Source of the DNA: Bacteroidales bacterium
GTDB lineage: Bacteria; Bacteroidota; Bacteroidia; Bacteroidales; UBA932
Reading direction: 5' to 3'
DNA length: 47,589 nucleotides
NCBI GenBank assembly: GCA_017550525.1
Contig: JAFZOU010000119.1
Location: 1 to 47,589 of the forward strand
Below are positions 47,482 through 47,589 of the stretch, piece after piece (the stretch's first letter is position 1; every line of letters starts with the position of its first letter). Position numbers and translations under genes: made by a program. Under the pieces are notes generated by a model that saw nothing but the letters and a program-made list of their open reading frames with translations, was not told the DNA's origin and did not search any database.

Positions 47482-47536
47482 GATTTTCAAAATTTTATGC
47501 GTAACTTTATGCGTAGATTTTAAACTTAGACTGATT

Positions 47537-47589
47537 ATGCCAGTTACAGTATACCTCGAAAATCGCGAAAGTAAGCGTACCAAGGAGAA
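47537..47589 (+). CDS. Partial CDS at the right edge, possible tyrosine recombinase
   Basis: The first 17 codons read MPVTVYLENRESKRTKE and leave the window. A basic, strand-forming N-terminus of this kind is common in the arm-binding domain of Bacteroidetes tyrosine recombinases, and a direct repeat lies just upstream. With only 17 residues this is a weak guess. Confidence 0.35.
   Translation, partial: MPVTVYLENRESKRTKE

Overview
The window reads as a chromosomal segment of a Bacteroidales bacterium. Most intergenic regions carry the Bacteroidetes promoter (TTTG, 19 nt, then TAnnTTTG at -7) and lack Shine-Dalgarno sequences. Gene content fits this order: a TonB-dependent receptor, a fimbrillin-like lipoprotein, an SO_0444-type metal permease, DUF4491, DUF4250 and a CarboxypepD_reg-like protein. 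Base composition is moderately GC-rich in housekeeping stretches and clearly AT-richer in several genes between about 16 and 26 kb. The genus cannot be fixed from sequence alone; an uncultured gut or rumen lineage is a guess. The 7-mer GGCCGAT/ATCGGCC is strikingly frequent in the resident genes.

Layout. 0.1-5.9 kb: tRNA-Phe, ZIP metal transporter, Na+/alanine symporter, outer-membrane porin, class II aldolase, DUF4491 protein and BASS transporter. 5.9-6.45 kb: a gene-free block of palindromic repeats. 6.45-10 kb: a five-gene envelope operon (SGNH esterase, two uncharacterised exported proteins, lipoprotein phosphoesterase, small cytosolic protein). 10.2-11.2 kb: glycerate kinase with a likely internal deletion.

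11.3-26 kb is an accessory island. It holds a RelB/DinJ antitoxin with a truncated PIN toxin and two paralogous nuclease-helicases (DUF2075/Schlafen-3-like) driven by near-identical promoters. It also holds an HNH endonuclease, a Fic AMPylase fused to an unrelated Cys-rich tail, a fimbrillin-like beta-solenoid lipoprotein with a 51-residue leader gene, and dispersed repeats. The most novel feature is a set of five modules. In each, a small terminator-ended RNA gene with a consensus promoter points at, and overlaps, the 3' end of a convergent toxin-like gene. Three belong to one toxin/RNA family (A 16.3-16.8, B 17.1-17.3, C 25.4-25.9 kb) and two to another (D 19.65, E 24.2-24.8 kb). In B and D only the toxin's last codons survive while the RNA gene is intact, as expected if the RNA is the antitoxin.

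26.2-47.3 kb is mostly ordinary: dtd, yccF, an exported flavin reductase, low-molecular-weight tyrosine phosphatase, and a lipocalin-like/PEP-synthase-like pair behind four operator-like sites spaced 41-42 bp apart. It continues with an AraC-controlled redox/cupin operon, a metal-efflux permease/His-rich peptide/TonB-receptor operon, alpha/beta hydrolases, an acetyltransferase, a GH18 lipoprotein, yqeY, a membrane HIRAN protein and small DUF proteins. The right edge cuts a new gene that may be a recombinase.
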